NCBI GenBank assembly: GCA_020342235.1
Contig: CP073218.1
Location: 806,001-870,000 of the forward strand
Direction: 5' to 3'
Origin: Saccharomycopsis phalli
Lineage: Eukaryota > Ascomycota > Saccharomycetes > Ascoideales > Saccharomycopsidaceae
Length of the DNA stretch: 64,000 nt
The notes under the pieces were generated by a model, which saw nothing but the letters and a program-made list of their open reading frames with translations, had not been told where the DNA came from and did not search any database. The position numbers and the translations under genes were made by a program. This document shows, one piece after another, positions 39,663 to 49,496 of the stretch; position 1 is the first letter of the stretch; each line of letters begins with the position of its first letter.

Positions 39663-40939
39663 TGTTTACGATTGAAATTTATGCACCCGTCAACATGAGA
39701 TGCACGTTGAATGGGAGTGGAAGATGTTTAATGAATTATTCAATTGCGGGTTGTAATTCCGAACTTAGGCTGGGTTGGATGGATATATATAGATTAAGAT
39801 CACCGTGACCATGACACTTGTGATGGAATAATGGCGTCAGATGAAATGAGTAGTGTAGTAGTAAGATGTGTAGATAAACAGGTATATGGCTGGAGTATCA
39901 AGTGTGACAATTTATACTTGAAAGGAGTTATTTTCAGGAAATGGGACTGAGTGGATGATTACCTTTGACAAAGGCATGGATTGGTCAAAATGGAGTTGGC
40001 AAGTGGAGTGTATTGATGATGGATATTGACAAAGGTTTCGGTCAATTGGAAGGTGGGTTGGAAGGTGGGTTGGAAGGTGGGTTGGTGTTAATAATTCATT
40101 GATAGCAAGTTTTTGATTTCTCATATTCTCGTTGGCTTTTGTATTTTCCGGTGATGTTGCTATTTTAGTTGTACTATTTTAGTTGTACTATTTTAGTTGT
40201 GCTTCATTCTTGCTAAAACCACATGGAAAATGAGAGCCAGCACCACTAGAACTGGGCCATTTTATCAAGCAGTAATTGATTTCATGCAAGTATAAATGGT
40301 TGGGCATTTGAATAGTCAAGAGATGTTAGGTAGTTTACCAACTAGGATCTGAGCTGATGTTACAATGGGAGAAAAGAATTGGATGGTATATATGGTGATG
40401 GAAATCAGACTTATTGAGATGGCATCATACAGTATAAGCACTACAAACATACAATAATCATACAAACATACTATAATCACACAATCATCATACAATAATC
40501 ATACAATAATCGCACAATCATCATACAATCATCATACAATCATACTACAATCACACAATCATCATACAATAACCATACAATAATCACACAATCATTATAC
40601 AATCACACAATCATCATTGTAATAAAAAGATTACTTTCTTTCCAAACCTACACCAATCCGTCGTTTTCCCCAGTACAAGTTGGCATAATTGAAACATACC
40701 AGTCCATTGGTGAGTAGATAAACACCCAAGTAAATCCCACGTCAACCAGCTACATAATAATTTCATGTTACACTATCAACGTTCATATATGATTATGATA
40801 AAAAAAATCCCAAAATCCAATAAAATCAAGGAAGTTATAAATGTACAATATGACCATGCAAAAACAAGCAAATAAATAAAGCCATAAAAAAAATCATGAG
40901 GTAATGCTTTAGTAATATACAAGCCGGCACGAGCAACAG
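39663..40939. repeat. Intergenic region with several short arrays
   Basis: No gene. Three exact tandem copies of GGTTGGAAGGTG lie near 40047-40084, three of ATTTTAGTTGTACT at about 40164-40202, and a long CACAATCATCATACAATAAT-type microsatellite at 40440-40622. The right end is the 3' flank of WHI3. Confidence 0.7.
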
Positions 40940-42445
40940 CTAAAACGTTTGTAAAGATCGTAGACTTTGAGGTTGCAATGGCTGAGTGGCAACCAGCGAC
41001 GTTCCCGCCGGCGGCCCGTTGCCCTGGGCCGGGTTGCCTGTGCTTGGCAGGGGCGCGGCCTGGGTCTGGTTACCGCCCAGCGCGGCCTGGTTGCCAAAGC
41101 TGTTGAAGTTGTTGTAGTTTGAGCTGCCGCGACGCTGTCCCGGGCCGCGGACTCCCAACGGGTTCTTGGAGAAGCTCAAGCGGATGCCGCCCTTGTTGGA
41201 GACCCCGCCTGGGCGCGGCAATGCGCGGCCATAGAGCTCGGCTAGCGCGCGCGTCGCGTAGCCCACGTCCTCGAACTCAACAAAGCACATGGGCCCATGT
41301 GAATGCGAGCTGCTGCTGTTGTTGGGCGCCTTGGTTTTGAAGCTGAGTCGCCGGAACCCCTTTTGCGGCGAGAAGAGCGCCCGGAGCTCGGCCTCGGTCG
41401 CGTCCGGCGGGAGATTGCCCACATACAACGTGTTGCACGGCGGGTTCTGGTCCGCAGGGTTCGACGGGAGCGGCACTCGGGCTAGCAAAGAGAGGTCCAC
41501 GTTACCATTGGACTGGGTCACGTTTGCCACTCCGTTGGGAGGCGACGCCGGCTTGCCGCGGCCAAAAAACGAGCTACTGGTGCGCCGCGTCAGGTTCTCG
41601 GCCCACTCAAAGCCAATGGGCGTCACCGGCTGCGACGTTGCGCCCGAGCCCGCATGCGGCTTCTGCCCCCCGCCGTTCTCCTGCCAAGGGTCGCGCACAA
41701 GCTGCTCATACTCGCGTGCGTCGGCCTGGGTCTCCATGAGAAGAAGCGACTTGCCTGCAGTGGTAGGGGTCACGGGCGGAAGCTCAATCGGGCTGGCGAT
41801 GGACTCGTTGATGCTGCTGCCGTTGAACAAGAACCGCAGCCGCGCCTGTGCGTTGCTGTTGCCGTGGCGCTTTGGAAGCGAAATCGGCAGCGACTGGAAC
41901 CCCAGGCCGAGCGCCAAGTTGCCGCTGAGCTGAATGCCCGGGCTCACTAACGGCGCGCCGTTGCTGCTTGGCGCGGCCTTACCCGGCGGGTCGTCGTCGT
42001 CGTCAAGCTCGGCGCGAACCGGCCGGTAGCTCGGCCCAAAGATGCTTTTCCCGTCCAACGCGCGGGCGACGTTTGTGGCCTCGCCGGCGCTCAGAAACCG
42101 CGCAGTGACCACCACGTTGTTGTTCTCGTACGCCAAATCCGCGCCTAGAAAGTTGGTGGCCAAGGAGAAGATCGAGTACATCTCGCGGGGCGTGAGATCA
42201 TAGGGGACCTGCTTCATGCGCACGACGTAGCCGCCGGCCTGCTTCAAGGCAAGCAGCGTCATGGAAGACACAAGCGGACTTTCGTTGGCGGGGTTGCTGG
42301 CGACGATTCCCGACGATTGGCGCGACCTCAGGCTAGGCGACATGTAGCCGGAGGGATAATTATTGAGCATGGATGAGTTGGTGTTTAGTTTTGGAAGTTG
42401 CTGGAGCAGAGAATGTCTAAAGGGGACTTCTTCTCCGTTACTCAT
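40940..42445 (-). CDS. WHI3: Whi3/Whi4-type RNA-binding protein
   Basis: 501 residues from the ATG at 42445. A C-terminal RRM at about residues 336-430 carries RNP2 LYVGNLPPDATEAELRALF and RNP1 GPMCFVEFEDVGYATRALAE. It ends GGIRLSFSKNPLGVRGPG, an exact Whi3 family signature. The N-terminal half has a second, weaker RRM-like segment (residues about 70-150) and Ser/Pro-rich linkers; the tail is Gln/Asn/Pro-rich. Whi3 binds and holds the CLN3 message and sets cell size and pheromone memory. The frame continues upstream past 42445 through Ile/Trp/Lys-rich translation of minisatellite DNA, which is not part of the protein. Confidence 0.93.
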   Translation of the reverse strand: MSNGEEVPFRHSLLQQLPKLNTNSSMLNNYPSGYMSPSLRSRQSSGIVASNPANESPLVSSMTLLALKQAGGYVVRMKQVPYDLTPREMYSIFSLATNFLGADLAYENNNVVVTARFLSAGEATNVARALDGKSIFGPSYRPVRAELDDDDDPPGKAAPSSNGAPLVSPGIQLSGNLALGLGFQSLPISLPKRHGNSNAQARLRFLFNGSSINESIASPIELPPVTPTTAGKSLLLMETQADAREYEQLVRDPWQENGGGQKPHAGSGATSQPVTPIGFEWAENLTRRTSSSFFGRGKPASPPNGVANVTQSNGNVDLSLLARVPLPSNPADQNPPCNTLYVGNLPPDATEAELRALFSPQKGFRRLSFKTKAPNNSSSSHSHGPMCFVEFEDVGYATRALAELYGRALPRPGGVSNKGGIRLSFSKNPLGVRGPGQRRGSSNYNNFNSFGNQAALGGNQTQAAPLPSTGNPAQGNGPPAGTSLVATQPLQPQSLRSLQTF

Positions 42446-43286
42446 GGTATCTAATGTCCTGCACTCGATATGCCCCGTTATCCTTAGAATTGGTTTATGT
42501 AAAAAAAAAAATAAAAAAACGTTGGCGAACCGTGTTGAGAATATAAAAAAGGAATGCGGGCTATATTCCAAAAGAGGAATCCGTGCAAGGAAAAAATCAC
42601 GGTTTTTGGGGGGTGCGGCCACGGTGGCGAGCCGGGTAAAGGGCGGGTAGCATATAAGTGAGGCAGTTGCAAGCCAGGTTGGAGGCTTACATTGGTTACC
42701 ATGGTGATTTATACATTTCCATGTACATTTCCATGTACATTTCCATATAACTTCCATATAAATATCTATATAATTTCCATTTAAATTTCCATTATACCAT
42801 CCCACCATACATTTACACCATACATTTACACCATACATTTCCATTATACCATTCTGCCTACCATTCCATTGTTCCATTATATCCCTCCTCATTATTCACA
42901 TCCACTTCATCATAATTCAATCACCCTACGTCAACACGAATTACCACTATTATCAGAAATTTCACACAGCACTGCATCTTATAATGCTCATTTACTTCTA
43001 TCCACTGCATCTTGACCCTCGTCTTTCAAGTTAATCACCCATCACATCAACCCACCTTAGTCCACCAATGACCTTCTGAAAATCAATAGATGCATAACCT
43101 CGTCTAAATCAAAATCCCCATCTCTCTGGCTACTAGTTCCAAATGTATCCTCTACACGGCTACTGCGACCCACATGTATGGTACATTGGTGATGTGGCTT
43201 CTAGATTTGAAGATGTTTCCTCGGTTATCTGAGACACGGATAGCGTTACCCGGGCATACTCCATTGTCTGTACCTGCGACTATTAA
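42446..43286. other. WHI3 upstream region with ACATTTCCAT arrays
   Basis: About 840 bp between WHI3 and the LINE nest. At 42705-42850 ACATTTCCATGT and CCATACATTTACA units repeat several times. The part near WHI3 has a poly-A tract (42501-42520). No gene is supported. Confidence 0.6.
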
Positions 43287-43300
43287 TTCCAAGCCTAGAA

Positions 43301-44089
43301 TAATAATAATAATGTTTATTTACTTCTATAGCTATACTAGGCTCCTCCGGAGGGTGAGATTGATATTTCACCGTCTAAAAAACTAAGGACGGCGCCGCTA
43401 ATTTTGGAGTCGAGAGAAAACCCTTTGAATGGGGATAAAAACTTTCGACTTGATCTTTAAGGAACTGTTGAAGAGAGATGACTCAGAAAGAGCTATGGAG
43501 TCTCGCCCCCCGGGGGGGGGGGGGGGGGGGGGGGACTACCTGCCCGGCCGCCCTTCTTGTGGTGCTGTAAAAAGAAAAAGGAATCTACCCATCCAGCACT
43601 AACGTGTAGAAACCTATAAGAGAATGAATTGATTTTGCGTCAGTAAAGAGGCGGCGAATCTGCGCTCGGGTTGTGAGGCCTTCGCCGATTGTTTCCTGAG
43701 TTCTGAATACCTCTAAACATGGGCATGATAGGTCATGGAATATTGTTGGGGAGGGATTGTCGCACCTAGGGCACTTCGGATCACACTCAGGATTGAATTG
43801 TTTCTTGATGGTACATGATACCAAACTTTTTCCACTTAGAAGTTGGCTTATCAGGCTCAAAATATTCTTTGGGCCAGCTAAGGCCTCGGCTAGTAGGAGT
43901 TTATCTTTAGCGGTGGTAACCACCGGTGAATCCGTTCCGCGTAGAGTTCTATAGTGGGCTGGGAGAGTAATCTCGCCAGTGTCCACTAGTTTTTGCCATT
44001 CCTGGGTCATCTTTGTGTTTATTTGGTCTTTAAGGGCCCATTTCTTTCGTCCCTGCAGGGCTGAACTCTGACTGTCTGTTCCGAATGGG
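43301..44089 (-). mobile_element. 5'-truncated LINE insertion (copy A) with 14-bp target duplication
   Basis: Flanked by identical TTCCAAGCCTAGAA at 43287-43300 and 44090-44103. On the minus strand it carries the end of a reverse-transcriptase ORF, then a 3' UTR, then a (TTA)n tail at 43301-43313. The last 141 codons (44010-43585) include a zinc knuckle CPRCDNPSPTIFHDLSCP (C-x2-C-x8-H-x3-C) typical of the C-terminus of LINE ORF2 in the I/Tad-type lineages; the frame stays open up to the truncated end. The 3' UTR contains a C6-G23 homopolymer junction (43506-43534) and a CCTCCGGAGG palindrome. Perfect flanking repeats suggest a fairly recent insertion. I cannot name the family. Confidence 0.85.
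43585..44089 (-). CDS. C-terminal part of a LINE ORF2 protein (truncated)
   Basis: The open frame of LINE copy A, entering at its truncated 5' edge and ending at 43585. It reads GRKKWALKDQINTKMTQEW, then an unplaced helical stretch, then the C-x2-C-x8-H-x3-C knuckle. No reverse-transcriptase or RNase H core is left, so this is a non-functional remnant of the element rather than a host gene. Confidence 0.75.
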
Positions 44090-44103
44090 TTCCAAGCCTA
44101 GAA

Positions 44104-44187
44104 GTAATAATAACATTTGTTCTTGTATTTAGCTATATTGTCAGGAACATTCCGAGGCAGCTTGCTGGAGAATCATGTTCCACCTTC
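44104..44187 (-). mobile_element. LINE 3'-end fragment (copy B), split by copy C
   Basis: On the plus strand the tail TAATAATAAC is followed by TTCTTGTATTTAGCTATA, the same 3' end as copies A and D, then CAGGAACATTCCGAGGCAG, which also occurs inverted in copy C. Copy A inserted at its tail edge. Its continuation probably resumes after 44366, but the far limit is not visible. Confidence 0.65.
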
Positions 44188-44353
44188 CAACGCTCATATT
44201 GAAGTTTTTAATCCCAAGCAACCAAATGAGGGCTAACAAAGGTTTTTCTTCAACAATTCTGCCTCAGGATGTTCCTGAGTGAAAATATATTTGTCAAATA
44301 ACCGTAATGCCGGAGACAATATATAACTAAATACAAAAATAAATATTATTATT
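44188..44353 (+). mobile_element. Short LINE insertion (copy C) in opposite orientation, 13-bp target duplication
   Basis: Flanked by identical ATGTTCCACCTTC at 44175-44187 and 44354-44366. It ends rightward in ACTAAATACAAAAATAAATA plus an ATT tail, the reverse complement of the tail of copy B, so it lies opposite to A and B. It is 166 bp long, i.e. strongly 5'-truncated, with no ORF. Together B and C form an imperfect inverted repeat. Confidence 0.8.
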
Positions 44354-44366
44354 ATGTTCCACCTTC

Positions 44367-44822
44367 TCGTAAAACTCTATAAATTGTGGACCGATTTCTG
44401 GTCGGCCAGCGAGTAGTAGTAATGGTTATAATAATTTCATCAAGATAATACAAATACCAAGTTCCTAGGGAGATTATTACATTACCAACCAAGGATACCA
44501 ATGTGTAGTTGTCGGAATAAAACTCTGCAGCAGTGATTAATGGTCATGACTATTCCATGGTTCAGTTTCTACAGATTTAGAATTCCGATATCATACCGAT
44601 GATAAACAGTCTTGTTTCATAAAGTGATAGACTCGTTTCATCAAAGTAGCAGAGTCAACCAGTTCAGCCAATAACCCATAATTTGAAACTGGCATTTGGT
44701 AAACATCGGCCAATTGTCATTCTAGTTACCAACTCGCCTAAACTTCAATTCATCCACCATTGCATATACAATATTAATCAAAAATTTAGTCCATCCAATT
44801 CACATCTCTTCAAATAATCATT
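44367..44822. other. Region between the LINE nest and the subtilase
   Basis: The first part may be the remainder of LINE copy B; the rest is AT-rich 3' flank of the subtilase gene. No gene is seen. Confidence 0.5.
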
Positions 44823-46202
44823 TCAACGCCCGTAAGCAGCTGGCCAACTCCCAAACCCGTTATTAGCCATCAACCGGGTGGTCTCAACCTGAAACGGAAG
44901 TAGCTTCACCGTTTCCAATGCAAACTGCCTTATGAGATGCTGCATTCCATGTTCACGGTAAAACAGACTCTTTTCCCCTGGAAGCAGCGATAAAAAATAA
45001 GCAACCAAGCCAGCTACCAACGCAGAAGAGTATGAAGTCCCGCTTACATACTCATTGTAGAAAGGAAGCGCTTCGCCTGGCGCAAATACATCAACACACG
45101 AACCAAAGTTGGAGAACCAGGCAATCTCCTGTCTGTGATTTACCAGTCCAACAACTATCGATGACAGCGACCTGGAATAGTCGTTGAAACACGCGTCTTT
45201 TTGGAAATTTCCAGCAGACACCACGAAGGAGATTTGCGGACGTAATGCCAGATGTGCCTCCATGGCTACTACCACTTTTTGATTCTTCAGCAAGAACTCA
45301 GATGCAAAGCTCACATTTATGACTGCCCCCGCGGGGTTGCGTGTCTTCTCAACGTCAAAGTAGTGCTTCACACTGGCGTCGATTGCAGCTATAATACTGC
45401 CTTGGGTTTCTCCAGATGTAACCATTATGACCTGTGCTCGTGGGGCGACACCAATATCTTTACTAGCGGCAAAAGTAGCGCATTTAATGCCGTGCAGAAT
45501 CTTTGAGTCCCAGTTACCAGCAGGCAACAGTATTATCCGTGGTGGCTTCATGAAGTGGCTCTTGTACTTTTTGGTATTGATCACATCGTCAATGATGTAG
45601 ATGGCAGCACCTTCGCCAGCTGGCAGAAGGTATTTATACGAAATATCCCGCGGACTTACCCCTGGGTTGTGAATATCATTTATGGTGCTAGCTGAGGCCG
45701 ACATTTTAAACAAGTGCCAAGCTGGAAACGGCCGACTGACGGTGTGTGCTTGGCGAACCATTTCCGTCGAGTCTTGGAAAATCTGCAATACCATCTCTTG
45801 TTTGCTGATGTTGGCAATTGCCTCGTCCAAAAATAATCCTGTAAAGAATGGGTACGTTAGAACCTGACTTGAGTAAATCACTCCGCCATATTCGGTCCCG
45901 GATTGTTGTTTGACGTACAGTGTCAATTTTCTGTCTGGTGCGTTCAAAAACGCCTCTTTCTGGGCAATATCGGCATTGCTCACGAGAGAAGCAAGCTGTT
46001 CATGAGTGATTCCTTGCTTTAGCTCTACAATGTATAGATTTGGCACTGCGTGTTGAGAATCAGACATGATGATCTTGTCCTGTGGTTGTACTACAGGTTC
46101 CCCAAGAGGTTCCCCGAGAGGTTTACTCAGCATCACATCGTTGTCTTGGAAAATTAGTCGACCCAAGGCACATGAGATGAATAGGAATGCCAAGAAAAGC
46201 AT
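44823..46202 (-). CDS. Divergent secreted subtilisin-like protease with I9 propeptide
   Basis: 459 residues. A signal peptide (MLFLAFLFISCALG) is followed by a propeptide-inhibitor-like segment (NLYIVELKQGITHEQLASLV onward, residues about 55-150). The S8 domain then shows the triad in altered contexts: Asp205 in IYIIDDVI (usually IDTG), His237 in LHGIKCA (usually HGTHCAG), oxyanion Asn332 in VVSAGNF, and Ser390 in SGTSYSSALVAG (usually GTSMASPHVAG). The core residues are kept but the surrounding signatures are eroded. It resembles the cerevisin group (Prb1, Ysp3, Rrt12), with a PAWHLFKMS phrase where WGLxRIS is usual. Whether it is an active vacuolar or secreted enzyme, or a low-activity paralogue, cannot be told here. 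Confidence 0.82.
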   Translation of the reverse strand: MLFLAFLFISCALGRLIFQDNDVMLSKPLGEPLGEPVVQPQDKIIMSDSQHAVPNLYIVELKQGITHEQLASLVSNADIAQKEAFLNAPDRKLTLYVKQQSGTEYGGVIYSSQVLTYPFFTGLFLDEAIANISKQEMVLQIFQDSTEMVRQAHTVSRPFPAWHLFKMSASASTINDIHNPGVSPRDISYKYLLPAGEGAAIYIIDDVINTKKYKSHFMKPPRIILLPAGNWDSKILHGIKCATFAASKDIGVAPRAQVIMVTSGETQGSIIAAIDASVKHYFDVEKTRNPAGAVINVSFASEFLLKNQKVVVAMEAHLALRPQISFVVSAGNFQKDACFNDYSRSLSSIVVGLVNHRQEIAWFSNFGSCVDVFAPGEALPFYNEYVSGTSYSSALVAGLVAYFLSLLPGEKSLFYREHGMQHLIRQFALETVKLLPFQVETTRLMANNGFGSWPAAYGR

Positions 46203-47159
46203 CTTTGGTCAAACATAGGATTGTGGCGGTATTAAATAATGTGCTGGGTATAGTGCATGGTCAAGGGAAGTCAATTGAATGTAATGCTGCTGATATTTGG
46301 TTAGAAAATATACGGCTTCTAGTGGTATGTTACGCAGTAGATCATGGTATTGTATCGAACAGGATGTCGGGATGGGCCGAAAAGAAAAATGGAAATGTCT
46401 ACAAATTTTCTCTACATTACTGAAGAATGCCGTATGTAGCACATGTACGACTCTTTAAGTGTGAGATGATTCTGCTACGTTGTAAGTGCCTTGGATCTAT
46501 GGCTCAGTCTCGAGAATATGCATGTGGACACATGTCAATACAGTATTTATAAATGGCTTGCAAATGTTTTTAAGAAATTCCCAAGGATGGGTTGTTGTGG
46601 AGATTTTATGTAAAATTGTATTGCTTTTGGATCGGGTGGGGGAGTGGATAGTATGAGTTTAATAATCTGCCATTTGACATGTCTTATTGTAAAGTGGACG
46701 GCAAAGATCATTACTGGATCATGACATTTATTTTTTGAGAAATATACCAAGCACATAATGATCCAATATTAAAAGTTCCAAGTCAAGCAGACAATCGTTG
46801 GAAAGGTGAGGTCTAAACTACCGACATGCAAATATAGTTTGCTACTAGATTATGAGAGACTAGGTTCCAACATGAGGCAAGTGGAGCTCAGTTACAAAGT
46901 TTTTTACACTTTTCCCAAAGGATATATATTCAAGAATAAAGCCTCAATCCATATAGTTTAATATAAAATAAAGACATGTTAACTGGGGTTGTGTAATACA
47001 AGTAATGTACATTTGTCCATTGGTCCACCGAGGACTAGTGTACCTGCACCATGTGATTATGAGCACCGACCTCGATTCGGTGGGCTTAGATGGTAGTACC
47101 GATGCAGTTGCAACTCAAATGGAATAAGATCAAGGTGAAGGAAAAAGCTAAAAGATGTA

Positions 47160-47255
47160 ACAAAGAGACTAAATATTTAAAGAGAGGTGAAATTTATAAA
47201 GAGAGGTAAAATATATAAAGAGAGGTAAAATATATAAAGAGAGGTAAACGATATT
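47160..47255. repeat. 19-bp minisatellite (AAAGAGAGGTAAAATATAT)
   Basis: Four or five head-to-tail copies of AAAGAGAGGTAAAATATAT with few changes. Seen directly; no role is apparent. Confidence 0.88.
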
Positions 47256-47879
47256 AAAGACGAAGGATAAAAGTGAATTGCAGGTGTAAATGTCTGAAAT
47301 ATTTCATACTTGTAGAGATATCCATTTGCGATAATTTCAAGTCTATTTCAGTTGATGCATTTTCGACAAGTTCTCCGCACAAAGCATGACATAATGGAAA
47401 CTGCCAAATCAAGCCCCACTAAATAAAATGTGATGTAATGGAACCTTTCTAAGCCGAAAGAGGCTGTGGGGTGAGTTGGTGAATACATTAACGTAGAATT
47501 TCCTAGTAGAAGCATTTCGATACCATATAAACATGGCTGCGACTGCACATGTAAATTCTTGGCCACTGCAGATTTAAATTCATGGCCAGTAAGTACAACT
47601 TTCCAGACATGAGATTGAGTGTGAGACAAGCAAAATGCCGCATGGTACGGGGTTCTATTTGGGATTGACAATATCCTAAAATATGTGAAATGACATTGTC
47701 GATCAGATTGGAGATGACTCAGGTCCCAGATTATGTTTCAAAGTGGGTAATATTCGAGTAGGGATATTGATTTGCAATATGGAGGGAAAGTAATATTGGG
47801 CTGGTTAGAGCGAGCTACTATGATGACATCACCGGGAGATTAGCTATTGGTTCTAATTATTTGTACTTTGTCAACTACC

Positions 47880-48250
47880 GATTGGTTTTAATTTGAATTA
47901 TACCTACTCTTGACTATAATATTGGACCCAATTAGCTATACCTACCCTCGACTACAATATTGGACTATTTCCATTGAATCATCCCTTGCATTAGCTACAA
48001 TATTGGACCTAATTAGTTGAATCATGCTTTTCATCAACTACAATATTGGACTATTTCCATGGAATCATACCTACCCTTGACTATAATATTGGACCTAATT
48101 AGCTATACCTACCCTCGACTACAATATTGGACTATTTCCATTGAATCATCCCTTGCATTAACTACAATATTGGACCTAATTAGTTGAATTATGCTCTTCA
48201 ACTACAATATTGGTTCTAATTGGTTAAATCATTACTTTATCACTACAGCT
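47880..48250. repeat. Two-level repeat: CAATATTGGA monomers within a 167-bp unit
   Basis: Monomers of about 33-45 bp around ACTACAATATTGGACC(T/C)AATTAG and GGACTATTTCCATTGAATCA alternate. The string starting CCCTCGACTACAATATTGGA at 47945 recurs nearly unchanged at 48112, so a block of 167 bp has been duplicated as a whole. The array ends about 80 bp from the ERG3 stop codon. Confidence 0.85.
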
Positions 48251-48329
48251 GGCTATTGAATCATACTTTCCATTAACTAAAGTTGGATATTGAATCATAC
48301 CCACCATCAACCAAAGTTGGTCCCAATCA

Positions 48330-49421
48330 TTACTTTCGCCGCTTCAAGTTCTCCTCAGTCCCATACTCTCTGAAATCAGCCTCGCCCTCAACCGACTTGC
48401 GGATTTTGTCATACTGCTCGGTCTGCAACTCCCACGTCTGCTTATCCTTCTTCTTGCCCTTGTCAAACAACGCCTGGTCTGGTTTGCGGTATGTCCCTCC
48501 GATGCGGTCCCACAACGTGGTGAACTGGCCATAGTTATAGTTAAAGTACAAGTGGTGGATTGTGTGGCAGGCCGCACCGTTAACCACTGGGTCGTTTGTC
48601 AAGTACTCGCCATCATGGATCAACACGGTCCAGAAATTGACTGCGGTAAAGAGCACCAAGTACGATACCTTGTGGAGAGGAAAGAGCAACGGGTAAATGT
48701 GGTAGGGTAGCGACTGTGCGTAACCGTCAAACGGATGGAACGCGTGCGAGGCAAATGGGGTGGTGACGATCCATTTGTGGTGTGGCTTATGGAGGATCTT
48801 GTATACAGAGGGCCAGTGGAGCCATCTGTGGATGCAGTAGATACCGAAATCGGTGAACATGATGAAGTAAGGGAACTGGAGCGCCACGCTGGTCCAGCCA
48901 CCGGTGGAGTCGTTGATGTCGAAGTAAAGCCGCGAGTAGCCGTGCAACTCAAAGAGCCAAAACGGGATGGTGTAGATCACCATGATGGGGATGCTGCCCA
49001 TGGCGTGTTTTATCTCGAGCGACATCTGGTTCTTGAGATACCGCGGGTGGTTGAACACCTCCTTGTCGAATATAAACCGGTACGAGAAGCTTGCGCTGAT
49101 GAGGTAGAGCAACCACCCGAAAATCGTGCCCACCAACCACAAGCTCACTGCCTGACGGATCCAGCTGTGGCGTGGCAACACAGACGAGTACATGAGCTCC
49201 GTCGCTGGTAGGAAGCTCGCATAGTACCCGTAAATGTCCTTTTCCGTGACATACTCCCTGGTCAATTGCACCAACTGCTCGTCCAACGGCCAGGTGCCAT
49301 TTCCAAGTCCGAGATTCCGGCCTAGCGACTTGGGAATATGCTGGCCCAACGACAGCGGGAACAACCCGCTATAGACCCTGTCAAACACGAAATAGTCTGC
49401 TACTTCCAAGACAATGTCCAT
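48330..49421 (-). CDS. ERG3: C-5 sterol desaturase
   Basis: 363 residues from the ATG at 49421 ([17 protein letters not shown], matching the Erg3 N-terminus of related yeasts). The three iron-binding His clusters are HRWLH, HKPHH and HTIHH, with the phrases [14 protein letters not shown] and [20 protein letters not shown] typical of Erg3. The enzyme sits in the ER membrane and introduces the C5-C6 double bond late in ergosterol synthesis; its loss is a known route to azole tolerance. A Met four codons upstream (49433) is an alternative. Two sterol-response elements lie 60-75 bp upstream. Confidence 0.96.
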   Translation of the reverse strand: MDIVLEVADYFVFDRVYSGLFPLSLGQHIPKSLGRNLGLGNGTWPLDEQLVQLTREYVTEKDIYGYYASFLPATELMYSSVLPRHSWIRQAVSLWLVGTIFGWLLYLISASFSYRFIFDKEVFNHPRYLKNQMSLEIKHAMGSIPIMVIYTIPFWLFELHGYSRLYFDINDSTGGWTSVALQFPYFIMFTDFGIYCIHRWLHWPSVYKILHKPHHKWIVTTPFASHAFHPFDGYAQSLPYHIYPLLFPLHKVSYLVLFTAVNFWTVLIHDGEYLTNDPVVNGAACHTIHHLYFNYNYGQFTTLWDRIGGTYRKPDQALFDKGKKKDKQTWELQTEQYDKIRKSVEGEADFREYGTEENLKRRK

Positions 49422-49480
49422 TTTGTGAAGCACCAGGCACTACTGCGGGATCGTGCTTATATATGTTTTTCTGCGCGCGC

Positions 49481-49496
49481 TCGTATACGTCGTATA
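49481..49496 (+). promoter_or_regulatory. Two sterol-response elements (TCGTATA) upstream of ERG3
   Basis: TCGTATA occurs at 49481-49487 and again at 49490-49496, nine bases apart, 60-75 bp upstream of the ERG3 start, with a TATATA element (about 49459-49464) between them and the gene. TCGTATA is the core site of Upc2/Ecm22-type sterol regulators in yeasts. Confidence 0.7.

Larger units (their letters stand above)
46203..48329. other. Intergenic region with two repeat arrays
   Basis: 2.1 kb without a supported gene. Left: the subtilase promoter. A 19-20 bp array lies at 47160-47255 and a higher-order array at 47880-48250 next to the ERG3 stop (both listed). Between them the sequence is AT-rich and unique. 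Confidence 0.55.

Noticed and set aside
44104-44353. Inverted repeat that could be read as a MITE or hairpin transposon
   Set aside because: The two arms are better explained as two LINE 3' ends in opposite orientation: one arm has its own 13-bp target duplication, and the arms end in (TAA)n tails rather than terminal inverted repeats.
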